A stretch of DNA of 64,000 nt from Saccoglossus kowalevskii (GCF_000003605.2 NW_003146267.1:16860-80859); one strand, 5' to 3'. Counted from the first letter of the stretch, positions 20,916-32,287 are shown. The notes: generated by a model from the letters alone, not told the origin. Made by a program: numbers and translations.

Positions 20916-21042
20916 GTCAGGATGGCCGAGCGGTCTCAGGCGCCAGACTCAAGGATTTGACACGTTGCCCTTAGTTCAGGGTTATTTTTGGGAGATTTCT
21001 GGTCCACGAATGTGGGCGTGGGTTCGAATCCCACTTCTGACA
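20916..21042 (+). tRNA. tRNA-Leu (CAA), unit 35, T5 in intron
   Basis: Same allele as unit 9: TCTCAGG, intron CGTTG and TTAGTTC, and T5 at 20985-20989. Confidence 0.65.
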
Positions 21043-21252
21043 ATGTTATTTTACCTTTAGTAACTTAGCAAATTCTCGCCTAGTTTGTGCTCGATATGAC
21101 ATTTAATTATCTTCGTGTTTAGTCGTGATTCAACATTGACAGTAGTTTCGTTTAGTTTCAATTTACAAATACTGAACCGAGATTACGCATTATATTTCAT
21201 GACATTTACGATAAACTGGACTATTCATACAAGTTGCATATTGCAGAATGTC

Positions 21253-21324
21253 AGCAGCGTGGCGCAGCGGAAGCGTGCTGGGCCCATAACCCAGAGGTCC
21301 CTGGATCAAAACCAGGCGCTGCTA
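21253..21324 (+). tRNA. tRNA-iMet (CAT), unit 36, G57A
   Basis: Only G57A differs from consensus. Confidence 0.88.
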
Positions 21325-21518
21325 TGAAATTGAAGTTTTTAACCGTTAATTCTCAAACAACCTGTTGCTGCGAGTTATGTGCCTTAAAAGTTTGCTTTAT
21401 TCATCCGGAACATCCGTGATTCGCAAAATGCCAAGCGTAACAAATTATAAATGACGAGTAAGTAGGTTGGCAATAACAATAATTATTAACTGGCGCAAAA
21501 TTTGAGTTGCAAGTAACT

Positions 21519-21645
21519 GTCAGGATGGCCGAGCGGTCTAAGGCGCCAGACTCAAGGATTTGACACCTTGCCCTTATTTCAGGGTTATTTATGGGAGATT
21601 TCTGGTCCACGAATGTGGGCGTGGGTTCGAATCCCACTTCTGACA
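21519..21645 (+). tRNA. tRNA-Leu (CAA), unit 36
   Basis: Consensus. Confidence 0.95.
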
Positions 21646-21855
21646 ATGTTATTTTACCTTTAGTAACTTAGCAAATTCTCGCCTAGTTTGTGCTCGATAT
21701 GACATTTAATTATCTTCGTGTTTAGTCGTGATTCAACATTGACAGTAGTTTCGTTTAGTTTCAATTTACAAATACTGAACCGAGATTACGCATTATATTT
21801 CATGACATTTACGATAAACTGGACTATTCATACAAGTTGCATACTGCAGAATGTC

Positions 21856-21927
21856 AGCAGCGTGGCGCAGCGGGAGCGTTCTGGGCCCATAACCCAGAGG
21901 TCCCTGTATCGAAACCAGGCGCTGCTA
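21856..21927 (+). tRNA. tRNA-iMet (CAT), unit 37, G53T
   Basis: A20G, G26T and G53T; units 38 and 81 are identical. Confidence 0.72.
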
Positions 21928-22121
21928 TGAAATTGAAGTTTTTAACCGTTAATTCTCAAACAACCTGTTGCTGCGAGTTATGTGCCTTAAAAGTTTGCTT
22001 TATTCATCCGGAACATCCGTGATTCGCAAAATGCCAAGCGTAACAAATTATAAATGACGAGTAAGTAGGTTGGCAATAACAATAATTATTAACTGGCGCA
22101 AAATTTGAGTTGCAAGTAACT

Positions 22122-22248
22122 GTCAGGATGGCCGAGTGGTCTAAGGCGCCAGACTCAAGGATTTGACACCTTGCCCTTATTTCAGGGTTATTTATGGGAG
22201 ATTTCTGGTCCACGAATGTGGGCGTGGGTTCGAATCCCACTTCTGACA
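22122..22248 (+). tRNA. tRNA-Leu (CAA), unit 37
   Basis: D-loop GAGTGG (C to T), the form seen in vertebrate tRNA-Leu. Confidence 0.93.
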
Positions 22249-22458
22249 ATGTTATTTTACCTTTAGTAACTTAGCAAATTCTCGCCTAGTTTGTGCTCGA
22301 TATGACATTTAATTATCTTCGTGTTTAGTCGTGATTCAACATTGACAGTAGTTTCGTTTACTTTCAATTTACAAATACTGAACCGAGATTACGCATTATA
22401 TTTCATGACATTTACGATAAACTGGACTATTCATACAAGTTGCATACTGCAGAATGTC

Positions 22459-22530
22459 AGCAGCGTGGCGCAGCGGGAGCGTTCTGGGCCCATAACCCAG
22501 AGGTCCCTGTATCGAAACCAGGCGCTGCTA
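22459..22530 (+). tRNA. tRNA-iMet (CAT), unit 38, G53T
   Basis: Same allele as unit 37, next door, so a recent single-unit duplication is likely. Confidence 0.72.
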
Positions 22531-22724
22531 TGAAATTGAAGTTTTTAACCGTTAATTCTCAAACAACCTGTTGCTGCGAGTTATGTGCCTTAAAAGTTTG
22601 CTTTATTCATCCGGAACATCCGTGATTCGCAAAATGCCAAGCGTAACAAATTATAAATGACGAGTAAGTAGGTTGGCAATAACAATAATTATTAACTGGC
22701 GCAAAATTTGATTTGCAAGTAACT

Positions 22725-22851
22725 GTCAGGATGGCCGAGTGGTCTAAGGCGCCAGACTCAAGGATTTGACACCTTGCCCTTATTTCAGGGTTATTTATGG
22801 GAGATTTCTGGTCCACGAATGTGGGCGTGGGTTCGAATCCCACTTCTGACA
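22725..22851 (+). tRNA. tRNA-Leu (CAA), unit 38
   Basis: D-loop GAGTGG; flank TTTGATTTGC. Confidence 0.93.
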
Positions 22852-23061
22852 ATGTTATTTTACCTTTAGTAACTTAGCAAATTCTCGCCTTGTTTGTGCT
22901 CGATATGACATTTAATTATCTTCGTGTTTAGTCGTGATTCAACATTGACAGTAGTTTCGTTTAGTTTCAATTTACAAATACTGAACCGAGATTACGTATT
23001 ATATTTCATGACATTTACGATAAACTGGACTATTCATACAAGTTGCATACTGCAGAATGTC

Positions 23062-23132
23062 AGCAGCGTGGCGCAGCGGAAGCGTGCTGGCCCATAACCC
23101 AGAGGTCCCTGTATCGAAACCAGGCGCTGCTA
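23062..23132 (+). pseudogene. tRNA-iMet, unit 39, anticodon stem short
   Basis: One G or C of GGGCCC is missing, so the anticodon stem/loop is one base short (71 nt). Also G53T. Confidence 0.7.
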
Positions 23133-23326
23133 TGAAATTGAAGTTTTTAACCGTTAATTCTCAAACAACCTGTTGCTGCGAGTTATGTGCCTTAAAAGTT
23201 TGCTTTATTCATCCGGAACATCCGTGATTCGCAAAATGCCAAGCGTAACAAATTATAAATGACGAGTAAGTAGGTTGGCAATAACAATAATTATTAACTG
23301 GCGCAAAATTTGAGTTGCAAGTAACT

Positions 23327-23453
23327 GTCAGGATGGCCGAGCGGTGTAAGGCGCCAGACTCAAGGATTTGACACCTTGCCCTTATTTCAGGGTTATTTAT
23401 GGGAGATTTCTGGTCCACGAATGTGGGCGTTGGTTCGAATCCCACTTCTGACA
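23327..23453 (+). tRNA. tRNA-Leu (CAA), unit 39
   Basis: D-loop TGTAAGG, and G51T gives a T51/C63 mismatch. Confidence 0.78.
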
Positions 23454-23663
23454 ATGTTATTTTACCTTTAGTAACTTAGCAAATTCTCGCCTAGTTTGTG
23501 CTCGATATGACATTTAATTATCTTCGTGTTTAGTCGTGATTCAACATTGACAGTAGTTTCGTTTAGTTTCAATTTACAAATACTGAACCGAGATTACGCA
23601 TTATATTTCATGACATTTACGATAAACTGGACTATTCATACAAGTTGCATACTGCAGAATGTC

Positions 23664-23735
23664 AGCAGCGTGGCGCAGCGGAAGCGTGCTGGGCCCATAA
23701 CCCAGAGGTCCCTGGATCGAAACCAGGCGCTGCTA
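23664..23735 (+). tRNA. tRNA-iMet (CAT), unit 40
   Basis: Consensus. Confidence 0.95.
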
Positions 23736-23920
23736 TGAAATTGAAGTTTTTAACCGTTAATTCTCAAACAACCTGTTGCTGCGAGTTATGTGCCTTAAAA
23801 GTTTGCTTTATTCATCCGCAACATCCGTGATTCGCAAAATGCCAAGCGTAACAAATTATAAATGACGAGTAAGTAGGTTGGCAATAACAATAATTATTAA
23901 CTGGCGCAAAATTTGAGTTG

Positions 23921-23995
23921 CCCTTATTTCAGGGTTATTTATGGGAGATTTCTGGTCCACGAATGTGGGCGTGGGTTCGAATCCCACTGCTGACA
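23921..23995 (+). pseudogene. 5'-truncated tRNA-Leu, unit 40
   Basis: A 61-bp deletion joins GAGTTGC to CCTTATTTC. It removes exon 1, the anticodon and half the intron; TTGC at both ends marks the join. Exon 2 remains with the B box but has ACTGCTGACA at its end. Confidence 0.92.
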
Positions 23996-24205
23996 CTGTT
24001 ATTTTACCTTTAGTAACTTAGCAAATTCTCGCCTAGTTTGTGCTCGATATGACATTTAATTATCTTCGTGTTTAGTCGTGATTCAACATTGACAGTAGTT
24101 TCGTTTAGTTTCAATTTACAAATACTGAACCGAGATTACGCATTATATTTCATGACATTTACGATAAACTGGACTATTCATACAAGTTGCATATTGCAGA
24201 ATGTC

Positions 24206-24277
24206 AGCAGCGTGGCGCAGCGGAAGCGTGCTGGGCCCATAACCCAGAGGTCCCTGGATCGAAACCAGGCGCTGCTA
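24206..24277 (+). tRNA. tRNA-iMet (CAT), unit 41
   Basis: Consensus; T4 class. Confidence 0.95.
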
Positions 24278-24470
24278 TGAAATTGAAGTTTTAAACCGTT
24301 AATTCTCAAACAACCTGTTGCTCCGAGTTATGTGCCTTAAAAGTTTGCTTTATTCATCCGGAATTTCGTGATTCGCAATCTGCCAAGCGTAACAAATTAT
24401 GAATGACGAGTAAGTAGGTTGGCAATAACAATAATTATTAACTGGCGCAAAATTTGAGTTGCAAGTAACT

Positions 24471-24597
24471 GTCAGGATGGCCGAGCGGTCTAAGGCGCCA
24501 GACTCAAGGATTTGACACCTTGCCCTTATTTCAGGGTTATTTATGGGAGATTTCTGGTCCACGAATGTGGGCGTGGGTTCGAATCCCACTTCTGACA
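24471..24597 (+). tRNA. tRNA-Leu (CAA), unit 41
   Basis: Consensus. Confidence 0.95.
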
Positions 24598-24807
24598 ATG
24601 TTATTTTACCTTTAGTAACTTAGCAAATTCTCGCCTAGTTTGTGCTCGATATGACATTTAATTATCTTCGTGTTTAGTCGTGATTCAACATTGACAGTAG
24701 TTTCGTTTAGTTTCAATTTACAAATACTGAACCGAGATTACGCATTATATTTCATGACATTTACGATAAACTGGACTATTCATACAAGTTGCATACTGCA
24801 GAATGTC

Positions 24808-24879
24808 AGCAGCGTGGCGCAGCGGAAGCGTGCTGGGCCCATAACCCAGAGGTCCCTGTATCGAAACCAGGCGCTGCTA
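24808..24879 (+). tRNA. tRNA-iMet (CAT), unit 42, G53T
   Basis: Only G53T differs from consensus. Confidence 0.8.
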
Positions 24880-25073
24880 TGAAATTGAAGTTTTTAACCG
24901 TTAATTCTCAAACAACCTGTTGCTGCGAGTTATGTGCCTTAAAAGTTTGCTTTATTCATCCGGAACATCCGTGATTCGCAAAATGCCAAGCGTAACAAAT
25001 TATAAATGACGAGTAAGTAGGTTGGCAATAACAATAATTATTAACTGGCGCAAAATTTGAGTTGCAAGTAACT

Positions 25074-25200
25074 GTCAGGATGGCCGAGCGGTCTAAGGCG
25101 CCAGACTCAAGGATTTGACACCTTGCCCTTATTTCAGGGTTATTTATGGGAGATTTCTGGTCCACGAATGTGGGCGTGGGTTCGAATCCCACTTCTGACA
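25074..25200 (+). tRNA. tRNA-Leu (CAA), unit 42
   Basis: Consensus. Confidence 0.95.
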
Positions 25201-25410
25201 ATGTTATTTTACCTTTAGTAACTTAGCAAATTCTCGCCTAGTTTGTGCTCGATATGACATTTAATTATCTTCGTGTTTAGTCGTGATTCAACATTGACAG
25301 TAGTTTCGTTTAGTTTCAATTTACAAATACTGAACCGAGATTACGTATTATATTTCATGACATTTACGATAAACTGGACTATTCATACAAGTTGCATACT
25401 GCAGAATGTC

Positions 25411-25480
25411 AGCAGCGTGGCGCAGCGGAAGCGTGCTGGGCCCATAACCCAGAGGTCCCTGTATCGAAACAGCGCTGCTA
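25411..25480 (+). pseudogene. tRNA-iMet, unit 43, T-arm deleted bases
   Basis: Two bases are missing from the 3' T-stem (ACAGCG for ACCAGGCG), plus G53T. The next 70 bp lose many single bases and the terminator is only TTT. This may be a sequence-quality seam instead of biology. Confidence 0.65.
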
Positions 25481-25660
25481 GAATGAAGTTTAAACCGTAA
25501 TCTCGACACTGTGCTGCGAGTATGTGCTTAAAAGTCGCTTTATCATCCGGAACATTAGTGATTCGCAATCTGCCAAGCGCAACAAATTAAGAATGACGAG
25601 TAAGTAGGTTGGCAATAACAATAATTATTAACTGGCGCAAAATTTGAGTTGTAAGTCGCT

Positions 25661-25787
25661 GTCAGGATGGCCGAGCGGTCTAAGGCGCCAGATTCAAGGA
25701 TTTGACACCTTGCCCTTATTTCAGGGTTATTTGTGGGAGATTTCTGGTCCACGAATGTGGGCGTGGGTTCGAATCCCACTTCTGACA
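25661..25787 (+). tRNA. tRNA-Leu (CAA), unit 43
   Basis: C32T; intron TTTGTGG. Confidence 0.9.
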
Positions 25788-25997
25788 ATGTTATTTTACC
25801 TTTAGTAACTTAGCAAATTCTCGCCTAGTTTGTGCTCGATATGACATTTAATTATCTTCGTGTTTAGTCGTGATTCAACATTGACAGTAGTTTCGTTTAG
25901 TTTCAATTTACAAATACTGAACCGAGATTACGCATTATATTTCATGACATTTACGATAAACTGGACTATTCATACAAGTTGCATACAGCAGAATGTC

Positions 25998-26069
25998 AGC
26001 AGCGTGGCGCAGCGGAAGCGTGCTGGGCCCATAACCCAGAGGTCCCTGGATCGAAACCAGGCGCTGCTA
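25998..26069 (+). tRNA. tRNA-iMet (CAT), unit 44
   Basis: Consensus. Confidence 0.95.
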
Positions 26070-26263
26070 TGAAATTGAAGTTTTTAACCGTTAATTCTCA
26101 AACAACCTGTTGCTGCGAGTTATGTGCCTTAAAAGTTTGCTTTATTCATCCGAAACATTCGTGATTCGCAATCTGCCAAGCGCAACAAATTAAGAATGAC
26201 GAGTAAGTAGGTTGGCAATAACAATAATTATTAACTGGCGCAAAATATGAGTTGTAAGTCGCT

Positions 26264-26387
26264 GTCAGATGGCCGAGCGGTCTAAGCGCCAGATTCAAGG
26301 ATTTGATACCTTGCTCTTATTTCAGGTTATTTGTGGGAGATTTCTGGTCCACGAATGCGGGCGTGGGTTCGAATCCCACTTCTGACA
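26264..26387 (+). pseudogene. tRNA-Leu, unit 44, three 1-bp deletions
   Basis: Single G bases are missing from GTCAGGA, TAAGGCG and CAGGGTT, so acceptor and D regions are short (124 bp). The variable arm reads GCGG. All three losses are in homopolymers, so sequencing error is possible. Confidence 0.65.
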
Positions 26388-26596
26388 TGTTATTTTACCT
26401 TTAGTAACTTAGCAAATTCTCGCCTAGTTTGTGCTCGATATGACATTTAATTATCTTCGCGTTTAGTCGTGATTCAACATTGACAGTAGTTTCGTTTAGT
26501 TTCAATTTACAAATACTGAACCGAGATTACGCATTATATTTCATGACATTTACGATAAACTGGACTATTCATACAAGTTGCATATTGCAGAATGTC

Positions 26597-26668
26597 AGCA
26601 GCGTGGCGCAGCGGAAGAGTGCTGGGCCAATAACCCAGAGGTCCCTGGATCGAAACCAGGCGCTGCTA
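26597..26668 (+). tRNA. Initiator-body tRNA with AAT anticodon, unit 45
   Basis: C34A gives loop CCAATAA and anticodon AAT (would read AUU, Ile). C23A also breaks a D-stem pair. T4 class. Confidence 0.7.
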
Positions 26669-26862
26669 TGAAATTGGAGTTTTAAACCGTTAATTTTCGA
26701 ACAACCTGTTGCTCCGAGTTATGTGCCTTAAAACTTTGCTTTATTAATCCGGAGCATTCGTGATTCGCAATCTGCCAAGCGTAACAAATTATGAATGACG
26801 AGTAAGTAGGTTGGCAATAACAATAATTATTAACTGGCGCAAAATTTGAGTTGCAAGTAACT

Positions 26863-26989
26863 GTTAGGATGGCCGAGCGGTCTAAGGCGCCAGACTCAAG
26901 GATTTGACACCTTGCCCTTATTTCAGGGTTATTTATGGGAGATTTCTGGTCCACGAATGTGGGCGTGGGTTCGAATCCCACTTCTGACA
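26863..26989 (+). tRNA. tRNA-Leu (CAA), unit 45
   Basis: C3T leaves a T3:G70 wobble. Confidence 0.88.
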
Positions 26990-27199
26990 ATGTTATTTTA
27001 CCTTTAGTAACTTAGCAAATTCTCGCCTAGTTTGTGCTCGATATGACATTTAATTATCTTCGTGTTTAGTCGTGATTCAACATTGACAGTAGTTTCGTTT
27101 AGTTTCAATTTACAAATACTGAACCGAGATTACGCATTATATTTCATGACATTTACGATAAACTGGACTATTCATACAAGTTGCATATTGCAGAATGTC

Positions 27200-27271
27200 A
27201 GCAGCGTGGCGCAGCGGAAGCGTGCTGGGCCCATAACCCAGAGGTCCCTGGATCAAAACCAGGCGCTGCTA
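27200..27271 (+). tRNA. tRNA-iMet (CAT), unit 46, G57A
   Basis: Only G57A differs from consensus. Confidence 0.88.
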
Positions 27272-27465
27272 TGAAATTGAAGTTTTTAACCGTTAATTCT
27301 CAAACAACCTGTTGCTGCGAGTTATGTGCCTTAAAAGTTTGCTTTATTCATCCGGAACATCCGTGATTCGCAAAATGCGAAGCGTAACAAATTATAAATG
27401 ACGAGTAAGTAGGTTGGCAATAACAATAATTATTAACTGGCGCAAAATTTGAGTTGCAAGTAACT

Positions 27466-27592
27466 GTCAGGATGGCCGAGCGGTCTAAGGCGCCAGACTC
27501 AAGGATTTGACACCTTGCCCTTATTTCAGGGTTATTTATGGGAGATTTCTGGTCCACGAATGTGGGCGTGGGTTCGAATCCCACTTCTGACA
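27466..27592 (+). tRNA. tRNA-Leu (CAA), unit 46
   Basis: Consensus. Confidence 0.95.
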
Positions 27593-27802
27593 ATGTTGTT
27601 TTACCTTTAGTAACTTAGCAAATTCTCGCCTAGTTTGTGCTCGATATGACATTTAATTATCTTCGTGTTTAGTCGTGATTCAACATCGACAGTAGTTTTG
27701 TTTAGTTTCAATTTACAAATACTGAACCGAGATTACGCATTATATTTCATGACATTTACGATAAACTGGACTATTCATACAAGTTGCATATAGCAGAATG
27801 TC

Positions 27803-27874
27803 AGCAGCGTGGCGCAGCGGAAGCGTGCTGGGCCCATAACCCAGAGGTCCCTGGATCGAAACCAGGCGCTGCTA
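27803..27874 (+). tRNA. tRNA-iMet (CAT), unit 47
   Basis: Consensus. Confidence 0.95.
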
Positions 27875-28068
27875 TGAAATTGAAGTTTTTAACCGTTAAT
27901 TCTCAAACAACCTGTTGCTGCGAGTTATGTGCCTTAAAAGTTTGCTTTATTCATCCGGAACATCCGTGATTCGCAAAATGCCAAGCGTAACAAATTATAA
28001 ATGATGAGTAAGTAGGTTGGCAATAACAATAATTATTAACTGGCGCAAAATTTGATTTGCAAGTAACT

Positions 28069-28195
28069 GTCAGGATGGCCGAGCGGTCTAAGGCGCCAGA
28101 CTCAAGGATTTGACACCTTGCCCTTATTTCAGGGTTATTTATGGGAGATTTCTGGTCCACGAATGTGGGCGTGGGTTCGAATCCCACTTCTGACA
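28069..28195 (+). tRNA. tRNA-Leu (CAA), unit 47
   Basis: Consensus. Confidence 0.95.
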
Positions 28196-28405
28196 ATGTT
28201 ATTTTACCTTTAGTAACTTAGCAAATTCTCGCCTAGTTTGTGCTCGATATGACATTTAATTATCTTCGTGTTTAGTCGTGATTCAACATTGACAGTAGTT
28301 TCGTTTAGTTTCAATTTACAAATACTGAACCGAGATTACGCATTATATTTCATGACATTTACGATAAACTGGACTATTCATACAAGTTGCATATTGCAGA
28401 ATGTC

Positions 28406-28477
28406 AGCAGCGTGGCGCAGCGGAAGCGTGCTGGGCCCATAACCCAGAGGTCCCTGGATCGAAACCAGGCGCTGCTA
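28406..28477 (+). tRNA. tRNA-iMet (CAT), unit 48
   Basis: Consensus; the following spacer has AACCATTAATTC and CAACCTTTTGC, shared with unit 89. Confidence 0.95.
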
Positions 28478-28671
28478 TGAAATTGAAGTTTTTAACCATT
28501 AATTCTCAAACAACCTTTTGCTGCGAGTTATGTGCCTTAAAAGTTTGCTTTATTCATCCGGAACATTAGTGATTCGCAATCTGCCAAGCGTAACAAATTA
28601 TGAATGACGAGTAAGTAGGTTGGCAATAACAATAATTATTAACTGGCGCAAAATTTGAGTTGCAAGTAACT

Positions 28672-28796
28672 GTCAGGATGGCCGAGCGGTCTAAGAGCAG
28701 ACTCAAGGATTTGACACCTTGCCCTTATTTCAGGGTTATTTATGGGAGATTTCTGGTCCACGAATGTGGGCGTGGGTTCGAATCCCACTTCTGACA
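28672..28796 (+). pseudogene. tRNA-Leu (CAA), unit 48, 2 bp lost
   Basis: TAAGAGCAGAC replaces TAAGGCGCCAGAC: two bases are lost between D- and anticodon stems and C27 is gone. Unit 89 is the same allele. Confidence 0.72.
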
Positions 28797-29006
28797 ATGT
28801 TATTTTACCTTTAGTAACTTAGCAAATTCTCGCCTAGTTTGTGCTCGATATGACATTTAATTATCTTCGTGTTTAGTCGTGATTCAACATTGACAGTAGT
28901 TTCGTTTAGTTTCAATTTACAAATACTGAACCGAGATTACGCATTATATTTCATGACATTTACGATAAACTGGACTATTCATACAAGTTGCATACTGCAG
29001 AATGTC

Positions 29007-29078
29007 AGCAGCGTGGTGCAGCGGAAGCGTGCTGGGCCCATAACCCAGAGGTCCCTGGATCGAAACCAGGCGCTGCTA
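29007..29078 (+). tRNA. tRNA-iMet (CAT), unit 49
   Basis: C11T leaves a T11:G24 wobble. Confidence 0.88.
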
Positions 29079-29272
29079 TGAAATTGAAGTTTTTAACCGT
29101 TAATTCTCAAACAACCTGTTGCTGCGAGTTATGTGCCTTAAAAGTTTGCTTTATTCATCCGGAACATTCGTGATTCGCAATCTGCCAAGCGTAACAAATT
29201 ATGAATGACGAGTAAGTAGGTTGGCAATAACAATAATTATTAACTGGCGCAAAATTTGAGTTGCAAGTAACT

Positions 29273-29399
29273 GTCAGGATGGCCGAGCGGTCTAAGGCGC
29301 CAGACTCAAGGATTTGACACCTTGCCCTTATTTCAGGGTTATTTATGGGAGATTTCTGGTCCACGAATGTGGGCGTGGTTTCGAATCCCACTTCTGACA
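29273..29399 (+). tRNA. tRNA-Leu (CAA), unit 49
   Basis: G53T breaks the last T-stem pair and the B box. Confidence 0.78.
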
Positions 29400-29609
29400 A
29401 TGTTATTTTACCTTTAGTAACTTAGCAAATTCTCGCCTAGTTTGTGCTCGATATGACATTTAAATATCTTCGTGTTTAGTCGTGATTCAACATTGACAGT
29501 AGTTTCGTTTAGTTTCAATTTACAAATACTGAACCGAGATTACGCATTATATTTCATGACATTTACGATAAACTGGACTATTCATACAAGTTGCATATTG
29601 CAGAATGTC

Positions 29610-29681
29610 AGCAGCGTGGCGCAGCGGAAGCGTGCTGGGCCCATAACCCAGAGGTCCCTGGATCGAAACCAGGCGCTGCTA
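29610..29681 (+). tRNA. tRNA-iMet (CAT), unit 50
   Basis: Consensus. Confidence 0.95.
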
Positions 29682-29875
29682 TGAAATTGAAGTTTTTAAC
29701 CGTTAATTCTCAAACAACCTGTTACTGCGAGTTATGTGCCTTAAAAGTTTGCTTTATTCATCCGGAACATCCGTGATTCGCAAAATGCGAAGCGTAACAA
29801 ATTATAAATGACGAGTAAGTAGGTTGGCAATAACAATAATTATTAACTGGCGCAAAATTTGAGTTGCAAGTAACT

Positions 29876-30002
29876 GTCAGGATGGCCGAGCGGTCTAAGG
29901 CGCCAGACTCAAGGATTTGACACCTTGCCCTTATTTCAGGGTTATTTATGGGAGATTTCTGGTCCACGAATGTGGGCGTGGGTTCGAATCCCACTTCTGA
30001 CA
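29876..30002 (+). tRNA. tRNA-Leu (CAA), unit 50
   Basis: Consensus. Confidence 0.95.
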
Positions 30003-30212
30003 ATGTTGTTTTACCTTTAGTAACTTAGCAAATTCTCGCCTAGTTTGTGCTCGATATGACATTTAATTATCTTCGTGTTTAGTCGTGATTCAACATTGAC
30101 AGTAGTTTCGTTTAGTTTCAATTTACAAATACTGAACCGAGATTACGCATTATATTTCATGACATTTACGATAAACTGGACTATTCATACAAGTTGCATA
30201 TTGCAGAATGTC

Positions 30213-30284
30213 AGCAGCGTGGCGCAGCGGAAGCGTGCTGGGCCCATAACCCAGAGGTCCCTGGATCAAAACCAGGCGCTGCTA
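30213..30284 (+). tRNA. tRNA-iMet (CAT), unit 51, G57A
   Basis: First of three adjacent G57A units. Confidence 0.88.
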
Positions 30285-30478
30285 TGAAATTGAAGTTTTT
30301 AACCGTTAATTCTCAAACAACCTGTTGCTGCGAGTTATGTGCCTTAAAAGTTTGCTTTATTCATCCGGAACATCCGTGATTCGCAAAATGCCAAGCGTAA
30401 CAAATTATAAATGACGAGTAAGTAGGTTGGCAATAACAATAATTATTAACTGGCGCAAAATTTGAGTTGCAAGTAACT

Positions 30479-30605
30479 GTCAGGATGGCCGAGCGGTCTA
30501 AGGCGCCAGACTCAAGGATTTGACACCTTGCCCTTATTTCAGGGTTATTTATGGGAGATTTCTGGTCCACGAATGTGGGCGTGGGTTCGAATCCCACTTC
30601 TGACA
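30479..30605 (+). tRNA. tRNA-Leu (CAA), unit 51
   Basis: Consensus. Confidence 0.95.
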
Positions 30606-30815
30606 ATGTTGTTTTACCTTTAGTAACTTAGCAAATTCTCGCCTAGTTTGTGCTCGATATGACATTTAATTATCTTCGTGTTTAGTCGTGATTCAACATT
30701 GACAGTAGTTTCGTTTAGTTTCAATTTACAAATACTGAACCGAGATTACGCATTATATTTCATGACATTTACGATAAACTGGACTATTCATACAAGTTGC
30801 ATATTGCAGAATGTC

Positions 30816-30887
30816 AGCAGCGTGGCGCAGCGGAAGCGTGCTGGGCCCATAACCCAGAGGTCCCTGGATCAAAACCAGGCGCTGCTA
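30816..30887 (+). tRNA. tRNA-iMet (CAT), unit 52, G57A
   Basis: Second of three adjacent G57A units. Confidence 0.88.
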
Positions 30888-31081
30888 TGAAATTGAAGTT
30901 TTTAACCGTTAATTCTCAAACAACCTGTTGCTGCGAGTTATGTGCCTTAAAAGTTTGCTTTATTCATCCGGAACATCCGTGATTCGCAAAATGCCAAGCG
31001 TAACAAATTATAAATGACGAGTAAGTAGGTTGGCAATAACAATAATTATTAACTGGCGCAAAATTTGAGTTGCAAGTAACT

Positions 31082-31208
31082 GTTAGGATGGCCGAGCGGT
31101 CTAAGGCGCCAGACTCAAGGATTTGACACCTTGCCCTTATTTCAGGGTTATTTATGGGAGATTTCTGGTCCACGAATGTGGGCGTTGGTTCGAATCCCAC
31201 TTCTGACA
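31082..31208 (+). tRNA. tRNA-Leu (CAA), unit 52
   Basis: C3T wobble, and G51T gives a T51/C63 mismatch. Confidence 0.78.
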
Positions 31209-31418
31209 ATGTTATTTTACCTTTAGTAACTTAGCAAATTCTCGCCTAGTTTGTGCTCGATATGACATTTAATTATCTTCGTGTTTAGTCGTGATTCAAC
31301 ATTGACAGTAGTTTCGTTTAGTTTCAATTTACAAATACTGAACCGAGATTACGCATTATATTTCATGACATTTACGATAAACTGGACTATTCATACAAGT
31401 TGCATATTGCAGAATGTC

Positions 31419-31490
31419 AGCAGCGTGGCGCAGCGGAAGCGTGCTGGGCCCATAACCCAGAGGTCCCTGGATCAAAACCAGGCGCTGCTA
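31419..31490 (+). tRNA. tRNA-iMet (CAT), unit 53, G57A
   Basis: Third of three adjacent G57A units. Confidence 0.88.
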
Positions 31491-31684
31491 TGAAATTGAA
31501 GTTTTTAACCGTTAATTCTCAAACAACCTGTTGCTGCGAGTTATGTGCCTTAAAAGTTTGCTTTATTCATCCGGAACATCCGTGATTCGCAAAATGCCAA
31601 GCGTAACAAATTATAAATGACGAGTAAGTAGGTTGGCAATAACAATAATTATTAACTGGCGCAAAATTTGAGTTGCAAGAAACT

Positions 31685-31811
31685 GTCAGGATGGCCGAGC
31701 GGTCTAAGGCGCCAGACTCAAGGATTTTACACCTTGCCCTTATTTCAGGGTTATTTATGGGAGATTTCTGGTCCACGAATGTGGGCGTGGGTTCGAATCC
31801 CACTTCTGGCA
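31685..31811 (+). tRNA. tRNA-Leu (CAA), unit 53, T4 in intron
   Basis: Intron GATTTTAC holds T4 at 31725-31728, which should cut the transcript short. A71G leaves a T2:G71 wobble. Confidence 0.7.
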
Positions 31812-32021
31812 ATGTTATTTTACCTTTAGTAACTTAGCAAATTCTCGCCTAGTTTGTGCTCGATATGACATTTAATTATCTTCGTGTTCAGTCGAGATTC
31901 AACATTGACAGTAGTTTCGTTTAGTTTCAATTTACAAATACTGAACCGAGATTACGCATTATATTTCATGACATTTACGATAAACTGGACTATTCATACA
32001 AGTTGCATATTGCAGAATGTC

Positions 32022-32093
32022 AGCAGCGTGGCGCAGCGGAAGCGTGCTGGGCCCATAACCCAGAGGTCCCTGGATCGAAACCAGGCGCTGCTA
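32022..32093 (+). tRNA. tRNA-iMet (CAT), unit 54
   Basis: Consensus. Confidence 0.95.
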
Positions 32094-32287
32094 TGAAATT
32101 GAAGTTTTTAACCGTTAATTCTCAAACAACCGGTTGCTGCGAGTTATGTGCCTTAAAAGTTTGCTTTATTCATCCGGAACATTCGTGATTCGCAATCTGC
32201 CAAGCGTAACAAATTATGAATGACCAGTAAGTAGGTTGGCAATAACAATAATTATTAACTGGCGCAAAATTTGAGTTGCAAGTAACT

